Source: an uncultured Caulobacteraceae bacterium
Lineage (GTDB): Bacteria; Pseudomonadota; Alphaproteobacteria; Caulobacterales; Caulobacteraceae
Length of the DNA: 64,000 nt
Direction of reading: 5' to 3'
Assembly (NCBI GenBank): GCA_937138625.1
Contig: CAKZPF010000003.1
Span: 496,001 to 560,000 of the forward strand
In this document: positions 16,904-26,296 of the stretch, one piece after another
Numbering within the stretch: position 1 is the stretch's first letter
Layout: every line of letters starts with the position of its first letter
Made by a program: the position numbers and the translations under genes
The notes under the pieces: model-generated
Seen by the model: the letters and a program-made list of their open reading frames with translations, nothing else
Told to the model about the DNA's origin: nothing
Database searches by the model: none

Positions 16904-19362
16904 ACCTCAAAGAATATGCAGAGACCCCGGTCCTGCTGTCCGATTATCTGCCCTGGGCCTGTCTCGTCGCGCCCGGCGTCGTCCTGAACAAGGATGGCAG
17001 CTTCCAGACCACGTTCAAATATCGCGGCCCTGACCTCGAAAGCTCGACGGAAGAAGAACTCGTCTCTGTCATGGCGCGGGTCAACAATGTCCTGCGCCGG
17101 TTTGGTTCAGGCTGGGCGCTCTTCTTCGAGGCGCAGCGCCATGAGGTGCATGACTATCCGGAAAGCGATTTCCCCGATGCGCTCAGCTGGCTGGTGGATC
17201 AGGAGCGCGCACTACAAGCGGAAGAATCCGGAACCCGATTTGAAAGCGCCTACTATCTGACCCTGCTCTGGCTGCCGCCCGCCGATGCCACGGGCCGCGC
17301 CGAGAAGGCCCTGATCCAGCGCGCCGAGACCGAAGACGCCGCGACCTGGCGCCACCGGCTGGAGACATTCCAGCAACAGGCGGACAGGGTTTTTGATCTC
17401 CTTTCCACATGTCTCGCGGAAATCTCAATGCTCACCGATGACGAGGCGCTGACTTACCTCCATTCGACCATTTCGACCAAACGACACCCCGTCGTCACCC
17501 CAGAGCTTCCCGTCTTCCTCGACGCCGTTCTTGCCGATGAACCCTTCGCGGGCGGGCTCGAACCGATGATCGGCGACGCGCATCTCAGAACCCTGACTAT
17601 TCTGGGTTTCCCCGCCTCAACACTGCCCGGCATACTCGATGAGCTCAATCGCCAAGGCTTTGCCTATCGCTGGGCGACACGCTTCATCGCGATGGACAAG
17701 GCCGAGGCTGAAAAAGTCCTCGGCAAGAAGCGCCGTCACTGGTTCGCCAAGCGCAAATCCATCGGCGCGGTGCTGCGCGAAACAATGTTCAACGAACAGG
17801 CCGCGCTCGTTGACAATGACGCCGACAACAAGGCCGCAGATGCCGATGCGGCCCTGCAGGAGCTCGGCTCCGACCTTGTCTCCTATGGCTATGTCACCAC
17901 GACGATCACCGTTGCCGATCCTGATCGGCGTAGTGTGGACGAACACATCCGCGTGGCCGAGCGCATTGTGAATGGCCGCGGCTTCACCGCGATCCGCGAG
18001 ACGCTCAACGCCGTTGATGCCTGGCTCGGCAGCCTGCCCGGTCACCCCTATGCCAATGTCCGCCAGCCCATCCTGCACACGCTGAACCTTGCCCACATGG
18101 TGCCGCTCTCAGCGGTCTGGGCGGGCGAGGAGACGAACCGCCTTCTCAAGAGCCCCGCGCTCATCCAGGCGCAGACTGATGGCACGACGCCCTTCCGCCT
18201 GAACCTCCATATCGGCGATGTCGGGCATACGCTGGTCGTGGGTCCGACCGGTGCCGGCAAGTCGGTGCTGCTCTCGCTCCTCGCCCTGCAATGGAAGCGC
18301 TATGAGGCGGGCCAAGTCTTCATCTTCGACAAGGGAAGGTCCGCGCGCGCCGCAACGCTTTGCATGGGCGGCGCGCATATTGATCTTGGCGGTGCCCGCG
18401 CCCCGAGCCTCCAGCCCCTGAAGGATATCGACACCGAACATGGCGCGAGCTTCGCCGCTGACTGGATCGCCGGGCTCTGCACGAATGAAGGCGTCGCCAT
18501 GACGCCAGACCTCAAGGCAAAGCTCTGGGAAGCCATCCAGTCTCTTGCTTCAGCGCCTGAAACCGAACGCACGCTAACAGGCCTTAGCCTGATGCTGCAG
18601 GACGACACGCTCAAATCGGCGCTGCACCCGTTCACGCTGGAAGGCCCGCACGGCCGCCTGCTCGATGCCGATTATGAAAGCCTCGCCCTCGCGGACACCG
18701 TCTGTTTCGAGATGGAAGAGCTGATGCATGCGAAAGGCGCGGTGGCGCCGGTCATCACCTATCTCTTCCACCGGCTGGAAGAGCGGTTCACCGGCAAGCC
18801 CACGCTGCTCATTCTGGATGAAGCCTGGCTCTTTCTTGACGACCCCATGTTCGCGGCGCGCATCCGCGAATGGCTGAAGACCCTGCGCAAGAAGAACGTG
18901 TCCGTCGTATTCGCGACGCAGAGCCTTGCGGACATTGCGAACTCAAGCATCGCGCCAGCCCTCGTTGAGTCCTGCCCGACACGCATCTTCCTGCCGAATG
19001 AACGCGCTCAGGAGCCGCTCGCCCGCGAGACCTATCAGCGGTTCGGCCTCAATGCCCGCCAGATCGAACTGATCTCAAGGGCCACGCCAAAGCGTGACTA
19101 TTACTACCAGTCGCCGCTCGGCGCGCGCGTCTTCGACCTCGGCCTCGGCCCCATCGCCCTCTCGGTTTGCGGTGCGTCCTCGCCGGAAGATCAGGCCCGC
19201 ATGGACCGCATCTGGGCCGAGACCGAAGGCGACGGCTTCGCTGCCTGCTGGCTGATCGAGAAGGGCCTGCCCTGGGCGGCGGACCTGCTCACCCGCTGGC
19301 CCAGCCATGCGCCTGAAGGCGCCGATCCGATCTCACCAGTCCACGCCATCGCCGCCGAATAG
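16897..19362 (+). CDS. trbE: TrbE, VirB4-like secretion ATPase
   Basis: An 821-residue ATPase of the VirB4 family, the largest energy component of the type IV secretion system. Walker A is GPTGAGKSVLLSLLA (about residues 449-463), and Walker B is LLILDEAWLFLDD. The N-terminal 400 residues are the CagE/VirB4 domain that contacts TrbD and the membrane. Length and motif spacing are normal, so the gene appears intact. Confidence 0.96.
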   Translation: MLNLKEYAETPVLLSDYLPWACLVAPGVVLNKDGSFQTTFKYRGPDLESSTEEELVSVMARVNNVLRRFGSGWALFFEAQRHEVHDYPESDFPDALSWLVDQERALQAEESGTRFESAYYLTLLWLPPADATGRAEKALIQRAETEDAATWRHRLETFQQQADRVFDLLSTCLAEISMLTDDEALTYLHSTISTKRHPVVTPELPVFLDAVLADEPFAGGLEPMIGDAHLRTLTILGFPASTLPGILDELNRQGFAYRWATRFIAMDKAEAEKVLGKKRRHWFAKRKSIGAVLRETMFNEQAALVDNDADNKAADADAALQELGSDLVSYGYVTTTITVADPDRRSVDEHIRVAERIVNGRGFTAIRETLNAVDAWLGSLPGHPYANVRQPILHTLNLAHMVPLSAVWAGEETNRLLKSPALIQAQTDGTTPFRLNLHIGDVGHTLVVGPTGAGKSVLLSLLALQWKRYEAGQVFIFDKGRSARAATLCMGGAHIDLGGARAPSLQPLKDIDTEHGASFAADWIAGLCTNEGVAMTPDLKAKLWEAIQSLASAPETERTLTGLSLMLQDDTLKSALHPFTLEGPHGRLLDADYESLALADTVCFEMEELMHAKGAVAPVITYLFHRLEERFTGKPTLLILDEAWLFLDDPMFAARIREWLKTLRKKNVSVVFATQSLADIANSSIAPALVESCPTRIFLPNERAQEPLARETYQRFGLNARQIELISRATPKRDYYYQSPLGARVFDLGLGPIALSVCGASSPEDQARMDRIWAETEGDGFAACWLIEKGLPWAADLLTRWPSHAPEGADPISPVHAIAAE

Positions 19363-19372
19363 GAGCCCCGCA

Positions 19373-20071
19373 ATGAAACGCATACTTGCCTCCGCTTTGA
19401 TCTGCGCCGCGCCGCTCTCCATCCTCATCGCGCCGCCCGCCTCAGCCCAATGGACGGTCTATGACCCGGCCAACCACATCCAGAACATCTACCAGGCCAT
19501 CCGGTCCCTCCAGGAAGTGAACCAGCAAATTCAGCAGCTCACCCATGAAATCGAGATGCTGGAAAACATGGCCCGCGACCTCGAAGCGCTGCCGGATTCT
19601 ATCGCCGACGACATCTTGCGCCGTATGCGCCGCATCGAGGATCTGATGCGCGAGGCCGAAGGCATCGGCTACCGCGTCGAAGAAATCGAGCGCGAGTATG
19701 AAGAGGTGTACCCGGAAGACTATGGCGCCGAGCCGCCGCGCCAGGCCGTGCTCGTCGAAGAGGCCCGCGCCCGCTGGCGCCAGTCCCGCACGGCGTACAG
19801 GGACAGCCTCACCGTCACAGCGCAGGTCGTCTCCACAGCGCGCGCTGACAGTGACAGCCTCGACCGGCTGATCGCGGACAGCCAGTCCGCCGTCGGCAAT
19901 CTCCAGGTCGCGCAGGCCGGCAACCAGATCGAGGCGCTGCAGACCGAGCAGCTCATGCAGATGGAAGCCATGATGGCGGCGCATTACCGCGCCGAAGCGC
20001 TGGAACGCGCCCGCCAGCTCGCCGAAGCCGAACGCGGCCGCGCGCGGACCCGGGCATTCCTCGGAGAGTAG
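19373..20071 (+). CDS. trbJ: TrbJ, VirB5-like minor pilus protein
   Basis: A 232-residue exported protein. A signal peptide (LIAPPASAQ cleavage region) precedes WTVYDPANHIQNIYQA, the usual mature TrbJ start, and then a long alpha-helical, coiled-coil-rich body (residues 45-230). TrbJ is thought to sit at the pilus tip. No trbK lies between it and trbL, which is normal for ICEs of this group. The ATG at 19373 has AGGAGCC upstream. Confidence 0.93.
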   Translation: MKRILASALICAAPLSILIAPPASAQWTVYDPANHIQNIYQAIRSLQEVNQQIQQLTHEIEMLENMARDLEALPDSIADDILRRMRRIEDLMREAEGIGYRVEEIEREYEEVYPEDYGAEPPRQAVLVEEARARWRQSRTAYRDSLTVTAQVVSTARADSDSLDRLIADSQSAVGNLQVAQAGNQIEALQTEQLMQMEAMMAAHYRAEALERARQLAEAERGRARTRAFLGE

Positions 20072-20077
20072 CGGGCC

Positions 20078-21394
20078 ATGGACGTGATCGACACCTTCCT
20101 CGCGACTTTTATCGCTTACATCGACAGCGGGTTCGGCTTGCTGGCGGGCGATGTCGCATACCTGTCGACCACGCTGATCGCGATCGACATTACGCTGGCG
20201 GGCCTGTTCTGGGCGCTCTCCCAGAACACGGACGTCATCGCCGGGCTCCTCAAGAAGGTGCTCTATGTCGGCTTCTTCGCCTTCATCATTGGCAACTTCC
20301 CGCTGCTCGCCGGCATCGTCTTTGACAGCTTTGCCGAACTCGGAGTGACCGCAGGCGGCGGCACGATGACCGCCGATGATCTGCTGCGCCCCGGCTTCAT
20401 CGCCAGCGTAGGTCTCGATGCCGGTCAGCCGCTGCTGGAGGAGATCGGCGACATGCTGGGGCCGATTTCGTTCTTCCATAACTTCATCATGATCGCCGTC
20501 ATGTTCGTGGCCTGGGCGATCATCATGGTCGCCTTTTTCGTGCTGGCCGTGCAGCTCTTCATCACCATTCTGGAGTTCAAGCTGACGACGCTCGCCGGGT
20601 TCGTGCTCGTGCCTTTTGCCCTCTGGAACAAGACGACGTTCCTGGCTGAACGCGTCCTCGGCAATGTCATCACCTCGGGCATCAAGCTCATGGTGCTCGC
20701 CGTTATTATCGGCATTGGCTCGACGCTGTTCTCGTCGGTGACCGATGCGTTCCGCACCGGCGATGATGTGACACTGGCGCAGGTCATGGGCACAGTGCTC
20801 GCCGCCATCGTCTTCTTCTGGATGGGCATCTTCGCGCCCGGCATCGCCTCTGGTCTCATTACCGGCGCGCCGCAGCTGGGCGCGGGGTCCGCTGCAGGTG
20901 CAGCCGCCGGTGTCGCGGCCGGGACCTATGTCGCCGGGATGGGCGGGCGTGCCGCTGTCGGCGCGGTCGCAGGTGGGGCCTCCTCAGCCGTCAAGGCCGG
21001 CGCCAGCATGGCGGGTGCGGCGCGCACTTCTTATACGCTGGGCTCTGTCGCCTCCGGCCCATCCGGCGCGGGGGGCGTGGCCGCAGGTCTTGCCGGTGTC
21101 GCACGTGCAGGCGGCGACGCCATGCGCCGCGCGGCAAGCCGCCCCGCTCAGTCGATGCGCGAGGCTTATGCCCGCGGCAGTCAGGGCGCCTGGCGCGCCA
21201 CCGGCGGGTCTGAGACCGCATCCATGCAAAACTCTGCCTCCGGATCATCTTCATCCCAAAGCCCCGGCTGGGCGCGGCGCATGCAGACCCAACAACGTGT
21301 CGGTCAGGCAGGCCAAATGGCCGCCCATTCGATCCGCGACGGCGATCGCGGCGCTTCCGGCGCGAACCCAACTCTCAAAGACAAGGACGATTAG
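20078..21394 (+). CDS. trbL: TrbL, VirB6-like polytopic membrane protein
   Basis: A 438-residue protein with several transmembrane segments in the first 270 residues and then a Gly/Ala/Ser-rich, low-complexity C-terminal tail of about 165 residues. This layout is typical of TrbL, the inner-membrane channel component. It starts six bases after trbJ. The tail is variable between elements and may face the recipient or the periplasm. Confidence 0.93.
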   Translation: MDVIDTFLATFIAYIDSGFGLLAGDVAYLSTTLIAIDITLAGLFWALSQNTDVIAGLLKKVLYVGFFAFIIGNFPLLAGIVFDSFAELGVTAGGGTMTADDLLRPGFIASVGLDAGQPLLEEIGDMLGPISFFHNFIMIAVMFVAWAIIMVAFFVLAVQLFITILEFKLTTLAGFVLVPFALWNKTTFLAERVLGNVITSGIKLMVLAVIIGIGSTLFSSVTDAFRTGDDVTLAQVMGTVLAAIVFFWMGIFAPGIASGLITGAPQLGAGSAAGAAAGVAAGTYVAGMGGRAAVGAVAGGASSAVKAGASMAGAARTSYTLGSVASGPSGAGGVAAGLAGVARAGGDAMRRAASRPAQSMREAYARGSQGAWRATGGSETASMQNSASGSSSSQSPGWARRMQTQQRVGQAGQMAAHSIRDGDRGASGANPTLKDKDD

Positions 21395-21397
21395 ACG

Positions 21398-21598
21398 ATG
21401 GCTTTCAGGCGATCTTCCTCCAGCTATGGGCCAAGCCCGTTCCCCGAAACGCCTTACAGACAAGCGGGGCAGGTATGGGAGCGCGTTGCCGGTTTGCCAA
21501 AGGCAAAACAATCCATCCGGGGGATGGATTGTAGGCAAGGCGCGCCGCGGCAGCGGCCCGCAGGCTCCCGCTTCAATCCAACAAGACAGGAGGCCTGA
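21398..21598 (+). pseudogene. Truncated duplicate of the trbF 5' end
   Basis: The first 29 codons (MAFRRSSSSYGPSPFPETPY onward) repeat the N-terminus of trbF at 21602 almost residue for residue, with many synonymous base differences. After WER the sequence departs into a palindromic stretch and stops at 21598, three bases before the intact trbF. The differences show it is not a recent tandem copy. It looks like the remnant of a related trbF left by recombination between elements, then interrupted by a short palindromic insertion. Confidence 0.8.
21508..21532. repeat. Perfect 11-bp palindrome inside the trbF remnant
   Basis: ACAATCCATCC (21508-21518) and its complement at 21522-21532 are separated by GGG. 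The surrounding block (about 21490-21560) has no counterpart in trbF, so it resembles a short palindromic element inserted into the remnant. Confidence 0.6.
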
Positions 21599-21601
21599 GC
21601 C

Positions 21602-22294
21602 ATGGCGTTCAAGCGTTCATCATCAAGCTATGGCCCAAGCCCGTTTCCCGAGACGCCCTATCAGAAGGCAGGGCAAGTCTGGGACGAAAGAATAGGCTCC
21701 GCCCGCGTGCAGGCGAAAAACTGGCGGCTCATGGCGCTCGGCTGCCTCGGGCTCTGCTTCGTCACGTCCGGCGCGCTCGTCTGGCGCTCGATGCAATCGA
21801 CCGTCACACCCTATGTGGTCGAAGTCGATGAGACCGGCGCGGCAAGAGCCATTGCTCCGGCAACAGAGCGCTACACGCCGACCGATGCGCAGATCGCCCA
21901 TCACCTGGCCAACTTCATCGAGCGCGTGCGCGGCCTTTCCGTTGACCCTGTCGTCGTTCGCGAGAACTGGCTGAGGGCCTATGATTTCGTGACAGACCGC
22001 GCTGCGACCACGCTCAACGAATACGCCTCGGCCAATGATCCCTTTGCCGATGTTGGCCGCAAGTCTCGCACCGTGGACGTGGTCAGCGTCGTGCGCGTCT
22101 CCGATGACAGTTTCCAGGCCCGCTGGATCGAGAAGACCTATGAGAATGGCGCGCTTGTGCGGGCGCAGCGCTTCACCGGCAATTTTACCCTCATCACGCA
22201 ACCGCCGACGGACGCAGAGACCCTGCGCGCCAATCCGCTCGGCCTTTATGTCCATGCCCTGAACTGGGGTCAGGACCTTGTCACAGGAGAATGA
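21602..22294 (+). CDS. trbF: TrbF, VirB8-like inner-membrane protein
   Basis: A 230-residue protein with a short cytoplasmic N-terminus, one transmembrane segment (about residues 40-60, LMALGCLGLCFVTSGALVW) and a periplasmic VirB8-type domain. VirB8/TrbF nucleates the secretion channel. GGAGG lies upstream of the ATG. It overlaps trbG by four bases. Length is normal, so this is the functional copy, in contrast to the fragment at 21398. Confidence 0.94.
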   Translation: MAFKRSSSSYGPSPFPETPYQKAGQVWDERIGSARVQAKNWRLMALGCLGLCFVTSGALVWRSMQSTVTPYVVEVDETGAARAIAPATERYTPTDAQIAHHLANFIERVRGLSVDPVVVRENWLRAYDFVTDRAATTLNEYASANDPFADVGRKSRTVDVVSVVRVSDDSFQARWIEKTYENGALVRAQRFTGNFTLITQPPTDAETLRANPLGLYVHALNWGQDLVTGE

Positions 22295-23337
22295 TCCCCA
22301 TGCTTCGTATCCTCACCGCCGCTTCCGCCATGGCCTCGCTCTCGGCCTGCGCAACAACAGACAATGAGCCGATCGACGCCAGCGCCTTCGTTGCGGCCAC
22401 GCCCGTCGAGGACCGCGCTGACTATCCCGTCGAGATTGTCGAGACCGCCGTGGCGCTTCCACTACCCGGCCAGATGATGCCCGTCGGCGCACGCGTCACC
22501 ACCAATCCCGATGGCAGCGTCACGCGGACCTATACGAGAACCGTCAGCGCGCCCTCGGTTTCACCGGCAGAAGCGATAAGACAAGGTCGCACCAGCGCCC
22601 TGATCGAACCTTCGGTCGATGGCTATGTGAACGCGATCCAGGTCTATCCCTACACCGAAGGTGCGCTCTACCGCCTCTATGCCAGCCCCGGCCAGGTCAG
22701 CGACATCGCGCTTCAACCGGGTGAAGAGCTCGTCTCGGTCTCGGCGGGTGACACAGTGCGCTGGGTGGTGGGGGACACGATCTCCGGATCGGGCACGACG
22801 GCCCGCGCCCATGTCCTGGTCAAGCCCATATCCTCCGGCATCCGCACAAACCTGATGATCGCCACCGACCGGCGCACCTATCACCTCGAACTCGAAAGCA
22901 CCGACGGTGGCTACATGGCCGCGCTCTCCTGGCGCTATCCGGCAGACGAGCTGGCAGGCCTGACCGCGCGGAACGAGCGCGCCATCGCAAGAGACGCGGG
23001 CAGCATTGAACGCGGCCTGACCCTTGAGGGCCTCAACTTCGATTACCGCATGACCGGCGACAGCCCCGACTGGAAGCCGGTCCGCGTGTTCGATGATGGG
23101 CGTCAGGTCTTCATCCAGATGCCGGAAGACATCGCCACCACGGACATGCCGCCGCTTTTCGTGCTGGGCGCGGATGGCGACGCAGAACTCGTCAACTATC
23201 GCGTGCGCGGCAACTATTATGTCGTCGACCGGCTGTTCCGCGCGGCCGAACTGCGCCTCGGCGAGCGCAATCAGACGGTGGTCCGCATCTCCCGCAACGA
23301 GCGCCGTTCGCCACTGGCCGCGATCTTCGGGGACTGA
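22291..23337 (+). CDS. trbG: TrbG, VirB9-like outer-membrane channel protein
   Basis: A 348-residue lipoprotein-like protein; the signal sequence ends in LSACATT, a lipobox. The VirB9/TrbG domain begins with the conserved DRADYPVEIVETAV and ends with the C-terminal beta domain that binds the outer-membrane core. A second ATG at 22300 is possible and would still keep the signal peptide. It overlaps trbF by four bases. Confidence 0.94.
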   Translation: MIPMLRILTAASAMASLSACATTDNEPIDASAFVAATPVEDRADYPVEIVETAVALPLPGQMMPVGARVTTNPDGSVTRTYTRTVSAPSVSPAEAIRQGRTSALIEPSVDGYVNAIQVYPYTEGALYRLYASPGQVSDIALQPGEELVSVSAGDTVRWVVGDTISGSGTTARAHVLVKPISSGIRTNLMIATDRRTYHLELESTDGGYMAALSWRYPADELAGLTARNERAIARDAGSIERGLTLEGLNFDYRMTGDSPDWKPVRVFDDGRQVFIQMPEDIATTDMPPLFVLGADGDAELVNYRVRGNYYVVDRLFRAAELRLGERNQTVVRISRNERRSPLAAIFGD

Positions 23338-23342
23338 GGAAG

Positions 23343-24620
23343 ATGTCTGAGCCCATTCCCTTTGATGAGCATGCCGAACGGCTGAAGATCCGCTCCAGCC
23401 CAAAGCCGGTCACGCGGATCAACCGGAAGGTCCTGATGGTCGGCGCAGGCCTCGGCGTGCTCGCCCTGTTCGCCGCCATGAGCATTGCGCTGAAACCGCC
23501 GACAGCGGTCGACCCCGATACCCGCCGCGAGCTCTACAACACGACGAACACGCGCAAGCCCGAAGGCCTCTCCACGCTGCCGGCAAGCTATAGTGATATC
23601 GCACCGGTGGAGGACCGCATCGCCCGGCTCGGCCCGCCGCTGTCGGGCGATCTCGGCGCGACCATGCTGCGCGCGGAACGCGAGCTTGGGATCGAACCCG
23701 AATATGTGCGCTCCTTCGAGGACGACTTCCGCCCCAACCCGGCCGACGAGGCCGAACGCGCAAGGCGCATGCGCGAAGCGGCGCTGGCTGATGAAGCGGC
23801 CCGCGCGCCGGTCTTCTTCCGCCTCGACTCTCAGAGCGGTACCGCAAGCACCACTGACGCGCGGCCCGCTTACCGAGACCCCGCACTTGACCTCGGTTCG
23901 GAGCTGCTGGCGCTTGCTGCCCTGCCGCAGGGCGCGCCGTCCGCGTTCGGTCAGCCAGCCGATACCAATCTCCAAAGCCGCAAGCTCGCCTTTGCGAGCG
24001 AAGGGGCAAGCAGCGACATCTACAATCCGCACGGCGTGGAAGACCCGGCTTCGCCATACCAGGTGATGGCCGGCACGCTGATCCCGGCCTCGCTTGTCAC
24101 CGGCATCAACTCGGACCTTCCCGGCACGATCGTCGCGCAGGTCACCCAGCCCGTCTATGACACGGTCACAGGCCAATATCTCCTCATACCCCAAGGCTCG
24201 CGGCTGATCGGGCGCTACCAGTCCGAGGTTTCGTTCGGCCAGGACCGGGCACTTGTGACCTGGGACAGGATCATCTTCCCCGACGGGTCGTCCATTGTGA
24301 TCTCGGCGCCGGGCGCAGACGCACAAGGCTTTGCGGGCCTCTCCGACCGGACCGACCATCACTGGGACCGCGTGTTCGTGGCAGCCGGATTGGCGACCAT
24401 CCTCGGCGTCGGGGCCGAACTTGGCGCAGACGGCGACGGCGACCTTGAGCGCGCGATCCGCCGCGGCACCACCGATACCGTCAACCAGGCCGGTCAGCGC
24501 GTCGTCGAGCGCAATCTTGGCATCCAGCCAACGATCCGTGTGCGGCCCGGCTGGCCGGTGCGCGTGGTCGTCACCCGCGACCTGATCCTCAGACCCCATC
24601 CACAAGGAGCCACACGATGA
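23343..24620 (+). CDS. trbI: TrbI, VirB10-like channel protein
   Basis: A 425-residue envelope-spanning protein. It has a short cytoplasmic N-terminus, one transmembrane helix (about residues 28-46), a flexible middle and a C-terminal VirB10 domain with PYQVMAGTLIPASLVTGIN and the segment GQYLLIPQGSRLIGRY. It links inner- and outer-membrane parts of the secretion system. It overlaps the DUF2274 gene by four bases. Confidence 0.95.
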   Translation: MSEPIPFDEHAERLKIRSSPKPVTRINRKVLMVGAGLGVLALFAAMSIALKPPTAVDPDTRRELYNTTNTRKPEGLSTLPASYSDIAPVEDRIARLGPPLSGDLGATMLRAERELGIEPEYVRSFEDDFRPNPADEAERARRMREAALADEAARAPVFFRLDSQSGTASTTDARPAYRDPALDLGSELLALAALPQGAPSAFGQPADTNLQSRKLAFASEGASSDIYNPHGVEDPASPYQVMAGTLIPASLVTGINSDLPGTIVAQVTQPVYDTVTGQYLLIPQGSRLIGRYQSEVSFGQDRALVTWDRIIFPDGSSIVISAPGADAQGFAGLSDRTDHHWDRVFVAAGLATILGVGAELGADGDGDLERAIRRGTTDTVNQAGQRVVERNLGIQPTIRVRPGWPVRVVVTRDLILRPHPQGATR

Positions 24621-24853
24621 CCCTTCGCCTTGACCGTCTTCCCGACCGCACGCCCGTGCGCATGAGCCTCTCGGTTGATCCGGAGCTTGCCAGCGCACTC
24701 AGCGATTATGCCGAAATCTACCGTCAGACCTATGGCGCGGAGGAAAAGCCCGAAGCGCTGATCCCGGCCATGATCGAAAGCTTCCTGGCCTCGGATGCCG
24801 GGTTCAAGCGGGCGCGCCGCGCCCTTCATTCTAACGCCAGCAACGGAGACTGA
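24617..24853 (+). CDS. DUF2274 family protein
   Basis: A 78-residue protein of the DUF2274 family, always found directly after trbI in this class of ICE. The sequence RTPVRMSLSVDPELASALSDYA resembles a ribbon-helix-helix-like fold, so DNA binding is possible but unproven. The four-base overlap with trbI shows co-translation. Confidence 0.88.
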   Translation: MTLRLDRLPDRTPVRMSLSVDPELASALSDYAEIYRQTYGAEEKPEALIPAMIESFLASDAGFKRARRALHSNASNGD

Positions 24854-24858
24854 AACCC

Positions 24859-25173
24859 ATGGCACAGATCGGCACGTTCACCCTCAAGGATGGCAGCTAT
24901 ACCGGCACCATCCGCACCATGACCATCAACGTCAAAGCCCAGCTTGTCCCCAACAGTGACAAGGCCTCGGACGGCGCGCCAGACTTCCGGCTCTATGCCG
25001 GCGGTGCCGAACTCGGCGCGGCCTGGCGTCAGGAAAGCAAGGATGGCGAAACGCCCTACCTCGCCGTCAAGCTCGATGACCCAAGCTTTGCCAGCCCCAT
25101 GCGCGCGGCCTTCTTCGAGAACGAGAAGGATGGCACCGGCGTCATGGTGTGGAACCGGGCGAAGACGGGATAA
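24859..25173 (+). CDS. DUF736 family protein, second copy
   Basis: A 104-residue DUF736 protein (MAQIGTFTLKDGSYTG at the start, DFRLYAGGAELGAAW in the middle, VMVWNR at the end). It lies five bases after the DUF2274 gene in the trb transcript. It is diverged from the copy at 6940, so the two are not a recent duplication. Function unknown. Confidence 0.88.
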   Translation: MAQIGTFTLKDGSYTGTIRTMTINVKAQLVPNSDKASDGAPDFRLYAGGAELGAAWRQESKDGETPYLAVKLDDPSFASPMRAAFFENEKDGTGVMVWNRAKTG

Positions 25174-25185
25174 TCGGAGTGCGTC

Positions 25186-25536
25186 ATGTTGCATCGCGTA
25201 AAGGAGGGCGGGCGCACGGGCCTTAAGGATTTCGCGCGGGACCTGAACCCGCCGCCAAAGGCCCCCGCCCCCGTCACATCGACCGATCCTGAACGGATCA
25301 CACCCGCTGACATTTTCAGGCGCCGGACCGTCAGACGGCCGGAGCTACGCAAGCTCGTGCCGCTCTCCGATACGACGATCTACGAACTCGAACAGAAGGG
25401 CGAATTCCCACAGCGCTTTTACCTTACACCCCGTTGCGTCGTCTGGCCCCTCGCCGAAGTGCTGGAGTGGATCGACGCCCAAAGGCGCAAGGGCCGCGAA
25501 GGCTGCGGGCCGCATCCTGATTATCGGATGCGGTAG
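25186..25536 (+). CDS. AlpA-like helix-turn-helix protein
   Basis: A 116-residue protein. The C-terminal 65 residues are a phage AlpA-type winged helix (LVPLSDTTIYELEQKGEFPQ, then VVWPLAEVLEWI). The N-terminal 45 residues are Pro-rich and probably disordered. AlpA proteins activate excision genes of P4-like elements, so it may act on the recombinase at 29757 or compete with the RdfS-like factor. It is the last gene of the trb transcript. A small hairpin (25510-25533) overlaps its 3' end. Confidence 0.8.
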   Translation: MLHRVKEGGRTGLKDFARDLNPPPKAPAPVTSTDPERITPADIFRRRTVRRPELRKLVPLSDTTIYELEQKGEFPQRFYLTPRCVVWPLAEVLEWIDAQRRKGREGCGPHPDYRMR

Positions 25537-25570
25537 GATTGGGGTTCTGATCCCGAAGACAGCTATTGAG

Positions 25571-26296
25571 CTAATCGGCTAACCATCGGGCGTAGGCTTG
25601 GACGTCTATCATCGGTACGGTGCCGCTGAATTGGAGCTGCGAAATCAGCTTGAACAGAAAGGCCGTCGCCGGTTTACCGCCAGTATGAAAGGCGTAGCCT
25701 CTCCCTTCGCGATCGGCGTGGAAGTATCCGTGCCCGGCGATGCAGCCGAAGTCGAGTTTTCCGTCTTCCTCGTCCAGCTGTAGGGCGCCCAAGAAGCTAT
25801 CGCCAAGCGCCGGTTTCCAGTCGCTTTCAAACGCCAAAAGACCGCCATAGATCGGGATCAACGGCTTTGCTGGATAAGTTCCGCCTGCGTGTGGGATTGG
25901 CAAACTCGTACGCAGCAACCGGCGTACGCTCCGGACTTTTTCCTGCGCGTATTTCACATGGTCAAGATTGGCGGACTGCTTCGCCTCGAAGACGGCATAG
26001 ACACTTTCCGCCGGAACGACGATCTGCCCTTCATAGTGAAAGATGAACGGAGAATACTGGCGATCATAGACCACAACATCGATCTGCTGACTAAAGGTTC
26101 CCTCACTGTCCACGACATGTGCTTTGTCTGCCTGATACCGCGCAGGGAGATATTTGTTGAACAACTCGTTCCAGACACCTTCGGTCGCATCGCCCTTCGT
26201 TCCAGGATGCGCCATGGTTCTTCGGATGGTTTCAAGTCGCTGCTGAATGTCGTCATGCAGTCCGGAGAGGACGTTTTTTAAGGACCAGTCGCTCAT
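25571..26296 (-). CDS. nucC: NucC-like CBASS effector nuclease
   Basis: A 241-residue PD-(D/E)xK nuclease. D73 (in QIDVVVYDRQ) and E104/K106 (in FEAKQ) fall at the same positions as the catalytic residues reported for E. coli NucC, and from memory the length is also the same. Other matching stretches are HPGTKGDA and LPIPHAGGTYPAKPLIPI. NucC is a trimer that assembles into hexamers on binding cyclic tri-AMP and then destroys host and phage DNA, causing abortive infection. The gene is last in the CBASS operon, and its ATG overlaps the cap3 stop by four bases. NucC is usually found with HORMA/TRIP13 partners; here the partners are Cap2 and Cap3. Confidence 0.92.
   Translation of the reverse strand: MSDWSLKNVLSGLHDDIQQRLETIRRTMAHPGTKGDATEGVWNELFNKYLPARYQADKAHVVDSEGTFSQQIDVVVYDRQYSPFIFHYEGQIVVPAESVYAVFEAKQSANLDHVKYAQEKVRSVRRLLRTSLPIPHAGGTYPAKPLIPIYGGLLAFESDWKPALGDSFLGALQLDEEDGKLDFGCIAGHGYFHADREGRGYAFHTGGKPATAFLFKLISQLQFSGTVPMIDVQAYARWLAD

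Noticed and set aside
25571..26296. Leaving the effector as an uncharacterised DUF protein or ordinary restriction-like nuclease
   Set aside because: Length and D73, E104 and K106 positions match NucC, and it sits last in a CBASS operon.
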